Source of the DNA: Pseudomonas sp. KK4
GTDB taxonomy: Bacteria; Pseudomonadota; Gammaproteobacteria; Pseudomonadales; Pseudomonadaceae
DNA: 45,766 nt
NCBI RefSeq assembly: GCF_001984065.1
Contig: NZ_LYVP01000041.1
Coordinates: 1 to 45,766 of the forward strand
Direction: 5' to 3'
Under the pieces are notes generated by a model. It did not search any database and was not told where the DNA came from. It was given only the letters and a program-made list of their open reading frames with translations. The stretch's first letter is position 1; each line of letters begins with the position of its first letter. This document shows positions 1-8,981 of this stretch, in pieces. Made by a program: the position numbers and the translations under genes.

Positions 1-20
1 TGAGGCTGCTGCGCAGCCTG

Positions 21-109
21 ACGGGAGCAAGCTCCCTCGCCACGAACGGGGGACATCCAAAAAATCCAGGGGATTCCAGGACGCCATCGCGGGCAAGCCT
101 TGCTCCTGC
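21..109. repeat. Two degenerate REP-like half elements
   Basis: Two REP-like palindromic units lie downstream of pprB: acgggagcaagctccctcgc near 21-40 and catcgcgggcaagccttgct near 85-104. They differ from the main REP class of this window (gggagcgggcttgctcgcga) and from each other, so this is probably an eroded pair of another Pseudomonas REP family. No gene is seen in positions 1-133. Confidence 0.5.
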
Positions 110-133
110 AGGGCCGTGTGAGGCGAGGTCCGA

Positions 134-925
134 TCAGTGCGCAGTGACTCTCTGGCGCAACCCGGGGCCATTGGGCGACAGCGCCAGGGCCAGTTGCGTG
201 CGGTTGTGCATATGGGTCAGGCGCAACACTTGGGAGACGTACAGCTTCACGGTGTTTTCGGTAATGCCCAACTCACAGGCAATCTGATAGTTGGTCTGCC
301 CTTTGCCCACCAGTCGCGCCACATCCAGTTGCCGTGGCGACAGCTGATTGAAAATTGCCGGGATCTCGACCCGGTCCACTTCACTGACCTCACTGCCACT
401 CACATCGGAGGACGCCGGCAAATAGGGCGCTCGACGAACCTTGTCCAAATCCTGGTACAGGTCATCGATCGATTCGGAGAGGTATTGCAGCTTCTGATTG
501 AGATGCCCCAGTTGCAGGGTTTTGTTGCGCTCGTGCAACGCCACTTCCTGGCGCCGCAGGCCTTCGAGGAGTTCGCCCAGGTCGATCGGTTTCTGGTAGT
601 AGTCGGCAATCCCGGCGCGCAATGCCTTGATCACGTCCTGCTTGTCCGCGCGCCCGGTGAGCATGATCGCTTCGAATGCGCGGTGTTTGCCCGACAGGCG
701 CTGCAGCTCTTGAACCAGCTGAATGCCATCGAGCCCCGGCATGTGCAAATCGCACAGCACCAGGCCGATATCCGTGTCGTCGTTGAAACGCTCGACAGCC
801 TGATGACCGGACTCGCAGGGAACGCACCGGTAACCGTTGCTCTCAAGGAATTCGCACAGCTCCTCAACGACCAGGGGCTGATCGTCGACCACCAGGACTT
901 TTACTGCCGAAGTAAACTTGTTCAC
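134..925 (-). CDS. pprB: PprB-like two-component response regulator (REC + LuxR HTH)
   Basis: Predicted response regulator of 263 aa. An N-terminal receiver domain (about residues 8-125) shows the acidic pair VVDD and the phospho-acceptor Asp59 in LVLCDLHMPGLDG. A linker follows, then a LuxR/NarL-type helix-turn-helix near the C-terminus (LSPRQLDVARLVGKGQ, TENTVKLYVSQVL). The GTG start at 925 was chosen over the longer frame because AGGGAG sits six bases upstream and the receiver then begins directly. The neighbours fppA, a TadE-like gene, the kinase pprA and tadG match the setting of P. aeruginosa PprB, which activates Flp/Tad pilus and other biofilm surface genes (family knowledge). PprA is its likely kinase (inference). 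Confidence 0.85.
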   Translation of the reverse strand: MNKFTSAVKVLVVDDQPLVVEELCEFLESNGYRCVPCESGHQAVERFNDDTDIGLVLCDLHMPGLDGIQLVQELQRLSGKHRAFEAIMLTGRADKQDVIKALRAGIADYYQKPIDLGELLEGLRRQEVALHERNKTLQLGHLNQKLQYLSESIDDLYQDLDKVRRAPYLPASSDVSGSEVSEVDRVEIPAIFNQLSPRQLDVARLVGKGQTNYQIACELGITENTVKLYVSQVLRLTHMHNRTQLALALSPNGPGLRQRVTAH

Positions 926-1028
926 ATGCAACTCCCTGCATGGCCAGACACTGACCGTTCCCGTACGCGTACCCAAAAGTCATACAACTACCGTATGAAA
1001 AGTAGTACGCCTTTTCGACTCTGTACAA

Positions 1029-1499
1029 CTATGCAAGCCAGGCCAATGTCATCAGCCAACCCGCCAATACGAAGGGTGCGAAGGGTTGTTTATTTGACAT
1101 TCCAGGCTGCAGACAGCACAGACGCTCCCTAAGCCCTTGACCGATATGAAGCCAGACTTTTGGCGCCATCACCATCCACAGCACACTGGTAAATCCGGCA
1201 CCGATAAATACACCCAGCACATACCGACCGTCGGTCGCGAGCCCCAAGGCTGTCAAAAGTTTCACATCACCAGCGCCCAGCCGACGCAACGCGTATCCCG
1301 GCAAGGTGAAGGCCAGGGCCAGCAACGCGGCCCAACCCCCCTGTTGCGCCGGCGCGCCCAGCCAGGTGCTGCCGCTCCCTAACAGCCACGCCAGGGCCAG
1401 CGCGCCGACGCCCAGGGTCAGGACGTTGGCGATGTGCCGCTCCCGGGCATCCTGGGCCGCACACAGCGTCAGCCAGATCAACAAAACAACGCTCTGCAT
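1029..1499 (-). CDS. fppA: Prepilin peptidase of the Flp/Tad pilus (FppA, A24 family)
   Basis: Small type IV prepilin peptidase of 156 aa. It is a polytopic membrane aspartyl protease with only the catalytic half, lacking the N-terminal methyltransferase domain of PilD. The two catalytic aspartates are Asp17 (QDARERHIAN) and Asp78 in the GAGDVKLL motif, which is the GxGD signature. In Tad systems this enzyme cleaves the Flp pre-pilin and TadE/F-type pseudopilins at the inner membrane. It lies 103 bp upstream of pprB on the same strand and is divergent from the TadE-like gene, so both may share the 1500-1573 promoter region. The SD at the ATG is weak. Confidence 0.85.
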   Translation of the reverse strand: MQSVVLLIWLTLCAAQDARERHIANVLTLGVGALALAWLLGSGSTWLGAPAQQGGWAALLALAFTLPGYALRRLGAGDVKLLTALGLATDGRYVLGVFIGAGFTSVLWMVMAPKVWLHIGQGLRERLCCLQPGMSNKQPFAPFVLAGWLMTLAWLA

Positions 1500-1573
1500 C
1501 GGTAAAAAACGTCCCTTTTGGCCGAATGATTCTATGCTGATATTACGCAGTGATGGTCAGGGTAGACGCACTC

Positions 1574-2014
1574 ATGAAGATCAACCTCCCCCGCAAGCAA
1601 AAAGGTGCCGCCGCCATTGAATTCGCCCTGGTGTTCGTGGTGTTTTTCGGTGTGTTCTACGGCATCGTGAGCTACAGCCTGCCGCTGTTGCTGATGCAGT
1701 CCTTCAACCAGTCCACCGCCGAAGCCGTGCGCCGCAGCGTCGCCCTGGACCCGAGCACCCCGGGCTATGAGGCCGCGCTGAAAACCGTGGTCAAGGACGA
1801 GTTGAAACGACAGCTGACCTGGATCCCCGACGGGTTCAAGTTCGATTTCGATTCGGATGTGACCACCACCCTTGCCAGCGGCGTGTTGAAGGTCGAAATC
1901 CACTACCCCACCAATAAACTCAATGCGGTGATCCCGTTCCTCAGCCTGCCGGTGATCGGCAAGGTTCCCAATCTGCCGGACACGCTCGTCACCAGTTCGA
2001 GCCTGCAATTTTGA
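1574..2014 (+). CDS. TadE/TadF-like pseudopilin
   Basis: Protein of 146 aa with a short basic N-terminus (MKINLPRKQKG) followed by AAAIEFALVFVVFFGVFYGI. This is the class III pseudopilin pattern: cleavage after the G, a Glu at +5, then a hydrophobic helix. FppA is the expected processing enzyme. The rest is a periplasmic domain without recognised motifs. The ATG at 1574 was chosen because it gives the canonical short leader, with an AGGG about 11 bases upstream; an in-frame GTG lies at 1550. The gene runs straight into pprA with a TTGA overlap, implying translational coupling. It corresponds by position to the small gene between fppA and pprA in P. aeruginosa. Whether it is TadE or TadF cannot be settled here. 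Confidence 0.75.
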   Translation: MKINLPRKQKGAAAIEFALVFVVFFGVFYGIVSYSLPLLLMQSFNQSTAEAVRRSVALDPSTPGYEAALKTVVKDELKRQLTWIPDGFKFDFDSDVTTTLASGVLKVEIHYPTNKLNAVIPFLSLPVIGKVPNLPDTLVTSSSLQF

Positions 2015-4749
2015 GCGCCGGGGACAAACTGTTCGGGCGCCTGCTCAATCGCCACCCTGCACCGCCCGCGCACCCTCTGGAGCCGCCGAGCGGGCTGAGT
2101 GTCGGCCTGCAGATGCAACTGGATGGACAAGGTCGGGTGCTGCACCTGTCCGGCCCATTGCGTCATCAGTTGGCGCAACAGACGCCCGGCGCACAAGCGC
2201 CGCACCTGCTCGATTTCCTTTTGCCCCACAGCAGCCTGGTCATCGAGGGTTCGCCCGCGGACTGGCAGGGACAACTGCTGGATCTGGACTTCTACAGCCT
2301 CAGCGGCCAGGCCTTGCACTTGCGCGGCTGGGTCCAACCCCAGGCCGACGCCTGGCTGTTACAGTTGCTGGACATCGGCGACCTGTTGCTCGAACGCCGA
2401 CAGTCACGCCTGCGCGAGCAGTGCCAGAGGCTGGCGGTGCAGATCGGCGAACAACTGCGGCTGTGCAGCCTGTCGCGCTTACCCGAGATGCTGGGTGAGC
2501 AGTTGCAATGCCTGGCCCAGCGTTTCCACATCCCATGCATTGCCCTGGCGTTGCTCGATGAGCAGGAACAGGGTTGGCAGATTCATCAGCACTACGCCGC
2601 TGTCGACGCGCCGCAACTGTGGCGAAACGGGCAACGCCTGGGCACAGGCCTGGACAGCCTGAACGGCTCGGCGCCGCAGTGCCTCAATCCCCTTGAACAT
2701 CCGCGCCTGCAAGGCACTTTCGGCAATGCCGAGGCCTTCGCCGTGCCTTATCACGACGCCCAGGGCGTGGTGGCCTGGCTGCTCTGCGGTTGCTTCAACG
2801 CCCAGCAACGGGCACCTGACACCAGCGAACGCGACTGGCTGCAGTTCGCCGCCGCGCTCGCAAGCCCGTTGCTGGAGCGCCTGCGTGAACACCGGCATCA
2901 CCTGCAACTGGAGCGGCTCGATTCGCTCCAGGTCCTGCTGGGCACAGGATGGTGGGAAGTGTTCAGCGACGATGCCCAAGTGCAACTGGCGCCGTCGCTG
3001 GCCACGGCCTTAGCCCTTGCCAGCGACCGCCTGACGTTGACCACATGGCTCGAACGGATACACCCCGCCGACCGCGAAGAGTTGCGCAGTCGCCTGCAAA
3101 CGCTGCAGGACGATGGTACGCCGCTGCTGCTGACGGTACGGATCTATCACCCCGACACCGGCGCCCCGGCGCACTGGTATCAACTGCAAGGGCAAGCCCT
3201 GGGGGTCGGTAGAAACCGGCGCCTTGTCGGCTTCATGCTCGACATCAGCGACATCAAGAATCAACAGCAGCAAGCGGCGGCGGCCCATGCCCGGCTGGAC
3301 AACCTGATCGCCAGTTCCCCGGCCGTGATCTACGTGCAGCGCTACCTCGAAGGTGCGTTGCAACCGACCTTCTACAGCGCCAGCCTGGCGCCGCTGCTGG
3401 GCTGGACGCTGGACGACTGTGCCGGCGCAGCCTTGATCGAGCGCCTTCACCCCGAAGATCGCGACCGTTATTTCGAGCGCACCCGCCAGTTGCTGCGCGA
3501 GGGTTCAGTGAGCGCCCGCTATCGACTGCGCGACAGCCGCGGCGATTACCACTGGCTGCTCGATGAGGCCAAACTGCTGCGCGACGACCTGGGCCTGCCG
3601 GTCGAGGCCGTGGGTTTGTGGCTGGACGTCACCGAAGCGACCCTGGCCACCGAACGGGTCAAACAGAGCGAGGAGCGCTACCGCATTCTGGTGGAGGATT
3701 CGCCGGCGATGATCTGCCGTTATCGCCCCGACCTGACCCTGACCTTCGGCAACCAACCGCTGGCGAGCTATCTGGAGTGCCCGCCGGAGCAATTGCCGGG
3801 GATCAACCTGGGCAGCTGGATGTCCCAGGAACAGCGCGATGAATTCACCCGCCGCATCGGTCTGCTGAGCCCGGAGTTCCCGGTGAGCACCGCCGAAATC
3901 AATCTGCAACTGCCCGGCCGCGAGCACGCGTGGTGGGTGTGGTCGGACCGTGGGGTGTTCGATCAGCAGGGCCGGTTGCTTGAGGTTCAGGCCGTGGGCC
4001 GCGACAACACCGAGGTGCGGCGCTCGCAGCAGCAACTGATGCAAAGCGCGAAGATGGCCACGCTGGGCGAAATGGCCACGGGGCTGGCCCATGAGATCAA
4101 CCAGCCGTTGAACGTGATGCGCATGGCGATCATCAATGTGCTCAAGCGTCTGGAGAAAGGTGACGCGCAGATCGATTACCTGACCGACAAGCTCAAGCGC
4201 ATCGATGCCCAGGTACAGCGCGCGGCGCGGGTGGTCGATCACATGCGGGTGTTCGGCCGCCGCTCGGAAATCGAACAGCAGCCGTTCAACCCGGCCCAGG
4301 CCATCGAAGGCACCCTCTCACTGTTGTCCGACGGCATGCGCGGCAAGGGCGTCGAGTTGCGCATCAGCGAGCCGGATTTCGACGTCCAGGTGCGCGGCCA
4401 TCTCGATCAGTTGGAACAGGTGCTGATCAACCTCATGGTCAACGCCCGGGACGCGCTGCTGGGCAAGCGGGAAAAGGATCCGCAGTTCCAACCGTGGATT
4501 TCGCTGTACGCCGAACGGGATGCGCAGTCGGTGCGGCTGTGGGTCGAAGACAACGGCGGCGGCATCGACCCGCGTTTGCTGGAGCGCATCTTCGAGCCCT
4601 TTTTCACCACCAAACCGGTGGGTGTGGGTACGGGCTTGGGGCTGTCGGTGAGTTACGGGATTGTAGAGAACATGGGCGGCAAGTTGAGCGTGCGCAATTG
4701 GACCGAGGGTGCGCGGTTCTGTATTGAGTTGCCGATTGTTCAGGCCTAG
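2011..4749 (+). CDS. pprA: PprA-like multi-PAS sensor histidine kinase
   Basis: Cytoplasmic-looking sensor kinase of 912 aa with no clear membrane segment. In order it has an N-terminal region, a GAF-like domain (about 135-285), three PAS domains (about 300-410, 420-540 and 550-670), a HisKA domain with His694 in LAHEINQPLN, and a HATPase with N box (LINLMVNARDALLG), G1 box (VEDNGGGI), F box (FEPFFTTK) and G2 box (GTGLGLS). It ends at the ATPase domain, with no receiver. The TTG start at 2011 overlaps the stop of the preceding gene (TTGA), as expected for coupled translation; the first ATG lies about 100 bases further in. It is the likely partner of PprB. The C-terminal stop overlaps the tadG stop on the other strand within CTAG. 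Confidence 0.85.
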   Translation: MSAGDKLFGRLLNRHPAPPAHPLEPPSGLSVGLQMQLDGQGRVLHLSGPLRHQLAQQTPGAQAPHLLDFLLPHSSLVIEGSPADWQGQLLDLDFYSLSGQALHLRGWVQPQADAWLLQLLDIGDLLLERRQSRLREQCQRLAVQIGEQLRLCSLSRLPEMLGEQLQCLAQRFHIPCIALALLDEQEQGWQIHQHYAAVDAPQLWRNGQRLGTGLDSLNGSAPQCLNPLEHPRLQGTFGNAEAFAVPYHDAQGVVAWLLCGCFNAQQRAPDTSERDWLQFAAALASPLLERLREHRHHLQLERLDSLQVLLGTGWWEVFSDDAQVQLAPSLATALALASDRLTLTTWLERIHPADREELRSRLQTLQDDGTPLLLTVRIYHPDTGAPAHWYQLQGQALGVGRNRRLVGFMLDISDIKNQQQQAAAAHARLDNLIASSPAVIYVQRYLEGALQPTFYSASLAPLLGWTLDDCAGAALIERLHPEDRDRYFERTRQLLREGSVSARYRLRDSRGDYHWLLDEAKLLRDDLGLPVEAVGLWLDVTEATLATERVKQSEERYRILVEDSPAMICRYRPDLTLTFGNQPLASYLECPPEQLPGINLGSWMSQEQRDEFTRRIGLLSPEFPVSTAEINLQLPGREHAWWVWSDRGVFDQQGRLLEVQAVGRDNTEVRRSQQQLMQSAKMATLGEMATGLAHEINQPLNVMRMAIINVLKRLEKGDAQIDYLTDKLKRIDAQVQRAARVVDHMRVFGRRSEIEQQPFNPAQAIEGTLSLLSDGMRGKGVELRISEPDFDVQVRGHLDQLEQVLINLMVNARDALLGKREKDPQFQPWISLYAERDAQSVRLWVEDNGGGIDPRLLERIFEPFFTTKPVGVGTGLGLSVSYGIVENMGGKLSVRNWTEGARFCIELPIVQA

Positions 4750-6737
4750 ATCGTCAGCAATGGGCGCCCTGGTGGCTTGCAACTGAGGTTGGCGCCGACA
4801 TCGACCTTGTTCAGGGTGATGCCAAGGTTGGCCAGCAGGCCGTCGAGGATGGGGTCGACAATGGGAGCGACCAATCCCTGGATCACCACACCCAACGAGT
4901 CGTTCACCGCGTCCAGCGTATCCGCCGCAGTCACCAGCAATCCTCCCAGCAGGCTCGACCCCGTGGGCTTGTATGCCTGAATCTGAACGCCACTCAAAGT
5001 GCCCTTCAGGCTGTTGACGATCCCTTGCGTTCCCAGGCTGTAGTACAGGGGTGGTTTCTTGATTTCCGGTGGCTGGTTGTAGAGGTGAGTACTTTGAGTG
5101 CTGGCAACCGATGTATCGATTTTGATCCCCAGCCCACCGCCATAAAACGGCTTGCGCGAAGCAGGATCGCAACTGGGAGAACCCAGCCCAAGGAGCGGTA
5201 TGGTGCAGGTGATAACACCGATATCGATCAACGGCAAAGGCTGCACAACAACATCGGCCGACGATGAAAATGCGTTGGCCGTGTCGATCTTGCCGACTTT
5301 GAGTTTGACCAATGACGTGTTGGTTTTGGTGGTCAATGTTTTCGTCGCGTCACTGGCACAGCTATACGCTGTGACAAGACTGTCCGCACTGGCAACGTCC
5401 AGCGCCACATCAATGGTCGGAGTTGCAAGGATTTGCAGGTTTGTTCTTTGGCATGTGCCGCCGAGGGCACAAAAGATGGAATTCAGTGCGCCGGCGATGT
5501 TGAGGTGCAGCACATTGTTCAATGTGTCGGTCAACCCGCTCACCAGGCTGGTGTTGACGATCGCTGCGGGAAGGCCCGTGACGCCGGCCAGCACTGGCAG
5601 GTTCAGTGAAATGATCGTACGTACCTGAGCGGTCCGCACATAAATCCGATTTGGATCATTGAGCTGCCCCGTGATCAGTGCCGGATTACCTATGGCCGAC
5701 AACTGGGGCGGCTCAATGACCTTGACCTTGACCACCCCATTGACCAGCCCCGGAATATTGAGCGGGATATTGGCCACGGCGGCGTTCTTGCTGTTGGCCA
5801 GTTGCACGAAGGCCTCGACCAACTGAAAGACTTGCAAATTGGTGTTGAGCCCGGAGGAAGGCATGCCCGTCTGCAATTGCAGCAACTGGCCCAGGGTCAG
5901 TTGGGTGCTGCCCGCCGCAGCCTTGAGGCCGGTCAGGCCGTTGATCGCCACGCTGGCGGTGGGGCCACTCGCCTGGAGCACAGTGATGGCGGTGTCCAGC
6001 AACTGACTCAGCGCGATGTTCTTGCTCAGCAACTCGGTGTAGTTGCCGGCCGTCACGTGTACGTCGAGGCCCAATTGATTGAGGTAGCCCAGCAAGTTGA
6101 TCTGGGTATCGACCAACCCTTGCCAGCCTGCGACGCTCAAATTCAGGCTGCCGCCGAGCATTTGTCCAAGCAACAGGTTCAAGGCCGCCGATTTACTCGA
6201 GTCGACCACCAGCGCCGTACTGCCGATGGTGAGCATGGCCATTGGCGGCAATACCGCCGGCGCACTGACGGCGGTGGCCGTGAGTTGCGTGGTCAGTTGG
6301 GTGGGGCCCGGGCTCAATAGCGCATAGATGCCGGCGGCAATGCTGGTCGACACCGTATGGGTCACGATCACCCGCACCGCGTCTTTTTTACTGGCGTCTG
6401 GTACAAAGGCTCGAATGTAATCCGCACCCGTCTTCAACGAACCGCAGGTGGTATTGAGCGTCATGCCATCGGCGGCCTTGTAGCCGTTTCGCGTGGCGCT
6501 TTCCAGGGCATAGCCCGCCGCGCTGAGCGCCGGGGACACACAATCGCCATTGCGGCTGACCGCCTCCAGTGCCGCCACATCGGCAACCCGCTGCAACTTG
6601 CGCTGCTCCAGGTAGAGCCTGCCGGAATCGATCACCAGCAGCGTGAACCCCAGTGCCAGCGCCAGGGTTCCAGCCGCCATCAACCCGATCGCTCCCCGTT
6701 GCCGAAACGGACCGCGAAACTGCCTGCGGGGCGACAT
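4746..6737 (-). CDS. tadG: TadG-like Flp pilus assembly protein
   Basis: Protein of 663 aa beginning with a basic leader, then RQRGAIGLMAAGTLALALGF, a transmembrane helix, then LYLEQRKLQRVADVAALEAV. This is the TadE/TadG N-terminal signature. The long C-terminal part is Ser/Thr/Asn/Leu-rich with many hydrophobic stretches and a few cysteines, consistent with an exported pilus-assembly or anchoring domain. The ATG at 6737 has AAAGGAG six bases upstream; the longer frame would read through a REP element and is rejected. Here tadG is convergent with pprA, whereas in P. aeruginosa it lies beside pprB (recalled gene order). Rcp/Tad assembly genes are not found to its right. Confidence 0.75.
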   Translation of the reverse strand: MSPRRQFRGPFRQRGAIGLMAAGTLALALGFTLLVIDSGRLYLEQRKLQRVADVAALEAVSRNGDCVSPALSAAGYALESATRNGYKAADGMTLNTTCGSLKTGADYIRAFVPDASKKDAVRVIVTHTVSTSIAAGIYALLSPGPTQLTTQLTATAVSAPAVLPPMAMLTIGSTALVVDSSKSAALNLLLGQMLGGSLNLSVAGWQGLVDTQINLLGYLNQLGLDVHVTAGNYTELLSKNIALSQLLDTAITVLQASGPTASVAINGLTGLKAAAGSTQLTLGQLLQLQTGMPSSGLNTNLQVFQLVEAFVQLANSKNAAVANIPLNIPGLVNGVVKVKVIEPPQLSAIGNPALITGQLNDPNRIYVRTAQVRTIISLNLPVLAGVTGLPAAIVNTSLVSGLTDTLNNVLHLNIAGALNSIFCALGGTCQRTNLQILATPTIDVALDVASADSLVTAYSCASDATKTLTTKTNTSLVKLKVGKIDTANAFSSSADVVVQPLPLIDIGVITCTIPLLGLGSPSCDPASRKPFYGGGLGIKIDTSVASTQSTHLYNQPPEIKKPPLYYSLGTQGIVNSLKGTLSGVQIQAYKPTGSSLLGGLLVTAADTLDAVNDSLGVVIQGLVAPIVDPILDGLLANLGITLNKVDVGANLSCKPPGRPLLTI

Positions 6738-6870
6738 GGTGCACTCCTTTGCCGGCTCACTGCCGAGCAAGACCTCCATTGGTGTAAAGCAGTGTAGACA
6801 AGGGTGGGCGAGCCTGCTGGCAACTCGCCAGCCCGCAGAGCAAAAAAGTCCCTGTGTACACGCATCCAAC

Positions 6871-6960
6871 TGTGGGAGCGGGCTTGCTCGCGAAGGCGTT
6901 GTGCCAGGCACCTGAAACAGTGACTGATAAACCGCTTTCGCGAGCAAGCCCGCTCCCACA
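6871..6960. repeat. REPIN (inverted REP pair)
   Basis: TGTGGGAGCGGGCTTGCTCG opens the element and its reverse complement, ending CCCGCTCCCACA, closes it, with about 38 bp between. It lies between tadG and a DUF4136 lipoprotein gene, where it may also act as a 3' structure. The rest of 6738-6989 holds no gene. Confidence 0.9.
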
Positions 6961-6989
6961 GGGGATCGCACTGTCTGTGAGGGACCTGT

Positions 6990-7547
6990 TTATTTGGGCG
7001 GATAGTTGGCCAGTATCCGAGTCACCGTTTCGCGGATCGCATTGCTGCGATCGGTGGGATTGGTGGTGCGGCTGAGCATTTGTTCGTCACTGCCGCGCCA
7101 CACCAGTTTGCCATCCTTGCCGTCGAGCAGGTCGATCTGGATGGTGGCCACCTTGTAGGACACCAGGCGCGTTTCGTTGTACATCGGCGCGCCCCAGTAG
7201 CCATACCAAGGATTGCCCCAGCCACCGCCGTAGTTGGTGGTGACCTGTTGCTGGCGCTCTTCGACGATCAGGTAGGCCTGCACGCTCAAGTCACCCTTGG
7301 CGCCCGCTGCGGCCGGGCGCAGACCACGCTGGTCCAGTTGATCGGCCACCGACTGGCGAATGCGTTGCTCGGTCAGGTCGCTCTTGATCCTAGGGTCGTC
7401 GGGACGGTATTGCAGGGCGGGTTCTTTCCAGCTCCAGCTGCGATAGGCGGCGAAATCGCGGCTGGCATCGTAGTCATGGTTGACCTGGTTGGCGGCGCAG
7501 GCACTGAGCAGGGCCACCACTGCCAGTAGAACTAGACGGCGGAACAT
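6990..7547 (-). CDS. DUF4136 domain lipoprotein (copy 1)
   Basis: Predicted lipoprotein of 185 aa. A type II signal peptide ends in the lipobox LLSAC (Cys17). The mature part carries the DUF4136 pattern: YRSWSW near the start, DQLDQRGLRP, a Gly/Trp/Tyr-rich loop (GGGWGNPWYGYWG), and a C-terminal DGKLVWRGS segment followed by a helix. GGAGAATC lies just upstream of the ATG. Function is unknown; family members are cell-envelope lipoproteins. It is followed upstream on the same strand by a clear paralogue (7602-8219) with the same architecture, so the two probably arose by tandem duplication and may form one operon. Confidence 0.8.
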   Translation of the reverse strand: MFRRLVLLAVVALLSACAANQVNHDYDASRDFAAYRSWSWKEPALQYRPDDPRIKSDLTEQRIRQSVADQLDQRGLRPAAAGAKGDLSVQAYLIVEERQQQVTTNYGGGWGNPWYGYWGAPMYNETRLVSYKVATIQIDLLDGKDGKLVWRGSDEQMLSRTTNPTDRSNAIRETVTRILANYPPK

Positions 7548-7601
7548 GATGATTCTCCGGTGGAAGACATGAACCTGCGAAATGCTTCTTATCTACAGAA
7601 G

Positions 7602-8219
7602 CTAACTGGGAGGATACGCCGACATCGCCTTTTCCACAGCCTTGCGAATCGCGTCCGTCTGCTGGCTCTGGCTGCCGCGACGACTGGTTTCAGCGCTTGA
7701 GCTCCAGACCGGTTGACCGCTTTGAGCGTCGAACAGGTTCACCTGCACCACGACCACTTGCTCTTCATAAGTGCGCACGATCGGCGCACTGCCGTACAGG
7801 CCATAGCCGGGGCCATACCCGTAACGGTTGTAGCCACCGTAACCGCCGTAGGCACCGTAGTCGTCCTGCACCTGACGCACGCGGGTTTCCAGACGCAAGG
7901 CCGCGCTGACGAACAGATCCGCCGGGCGATTGTCATGCAGCGGGCGCAAACCCCGCTGATCGAGGGCATTGCTGACCGCTTCGGCGACCTGGGCCGAGTC
8001 TGCCCATGACGTGCCTGGCGGAAGGTGACCATTGAGCCAGGCCCAACTGCGATAGCGCCCGTAATCTCGCGGCGGCGCCGGGTAAGCGCTGCGGTCGAAG
8101 GTGGTGGCGGCCTGCGGTGGCGCGGGCGGGATCGGGTTGGAAGACGCCACATAGGGGTTGCTGCCCTGGCAGGCCACCAACCCCAGACATATCAGTAACA
8201 ACCCTGAATGATTTTTCAT
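7602..8219 (-). CDS. DUF4136 domain lipoprotein (copy 2)
   Basis: Predicted lipoprotein of 205 aa with lipobox GLVAC (Cys17), a Pro/Ala-rich spacer, and a DUF4136 domain. It shares YRSWAW, LDQRGLRP, a Gly/Tyr-rich stretch (YGAYGGYGGYNRYG) and SGQPVWSSS with its neighbour at 6990-7547. A GGAGCGAG ribosome-binding site precedes the ATG. The 54-bp gap to the next gene contains a short GCTTCT/AGAAGC hairpin overlapping the stop codon. It starts 12 bp beyond the end of cmoM on the same strand, so co-transcription with cmoM is possible. Role unknown; envelope location is inferred from the signal. Confidence 0.8.
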   Translation of the reverse strand: MKNHSGLLLICLGLVACQGSNPYVASSNPIPPAPPQAATTFDRSAYPAPPRDYGRYRSWAWLNGHLPPGTSWADSAQVAEAVSNALDQRGLRPLHDNRPADLFVSAALRLETRVRQVQDDYGAYGGYGGYNRYGYGPGYGLYGSAPIVRTYEEQVVVVQVNLFDAQSGQPVWSSSAETSRRGSQSQQTDAIRKAVEKAMSAYPPS

Positions 8220-8231
8220 GTCTCGCTCCGA

Positions 8232-8981
8232 TCAGATCGGCCGGCAGATCCAGTGCAAGTAACGCCCAAGCCCGGCAAAGCTTGGGTGACGACGGTGGGC
8301 CAGTTCCATTTCGAGCAAATCCACCAGTTCGGCGCGGGCCTGGAACTCCACGGGCATGTAGTCGTGAAAAACCCGCACGCCACTCTGGGTTTCGACCTGC
8401 CACAGGCCTTCAAGTTGCGCCGCCAACTCCCGGGGATCGAGGGGTTGTTGCGGGGTCAGGCTCTGCTTCTCGCCGGCCATGTCGTTCTTGCGCATCTTGC
8501 GGAAATGGCCCTTGAGCAGGTTGCGGTAGATCAGCGCATCGCGGTTGTAGAAGGCCAGGGACAGCCAGCCATCGGCCTTGGTCAGTTGATGCAGCACCGG
8601 CAGGATCGCATGGGGCTCGGCGAGCCACTCGAGCACGGCATGGCACAGCACCAGGTCGTAGGGTTCGGTAAGCTGACCGAGCAGTTCCTGCCAGGGCGCC
8701 TGAATGAAGGTGGCCGTGTGTCCGGCCTCGGCGAAACGCTGGCGGGCGCCTTCGAGCATCGGTTCGGCCGGCTCGGCCAGGGTCACCTGATGCCCGCGCT
8801 CGGCCAGCCACAACGACATGTGGCCCAGACCCGCGCCGATGTCCAGCACCCGCAACGGTCGATCCGGCAGGGTTTCAGCCAGGTCGGCCTGCAGCACAGC
8901 CAGGCGAATAGCGCCTTTGGCACCGCCGTAGATTTTTTCCGCGAAACGGGTCGCCAGTTGATCGAAATGACGGTCGCTCAT
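8232..8981 (-). CDS. cmoM: CmoM-like tRNA (5-carboxymethoxyuridine) methyltransferase
   Basis: Class I SAM-dependent methyltransferase of 249 aa. Motif I is VLDIGAGLGH (about residues 45-54), with the acidic ribose-binding residue in QVTLAEPA. Family-specific stretches include RFAEKIYGGAKG at the N-terminus, CHAVLEWLAEP, FYNRDAL and GVRVFHDY, which match E. coli CmoM (formerly SmtA) as recalled. CmoM converts cmo5U34 to its methyl ester in tRNA anticodons. Its ATG overlaps the stop of the upstream pyrophosphohydrolase gene by one base (TGATG), so the two are translationally coupled. Confidence 0.85.
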   Translation of the reverse strand: MSDRHFDQLATRFAEKIYGGAKGAIRLAVLQADLAETLPDRPLRVLDIGAGLGHMSLWLAERGHQVTLAEPAEPMLEGARQRFAEAGHTATFIQAPWQELLGQLTEPYDLVLCHAVLEWLAEPHAILPVLHQLTKADGWLSLAFYNRDALIYRNLLKGHFRKMRKNDMAGEKQSLTPQQPLDPRELAAQLEGLWQVETQSGVRVFHDYMPVEFQARAELVDLLEMELAHRRHPSFAGLGRYLHWICRPI

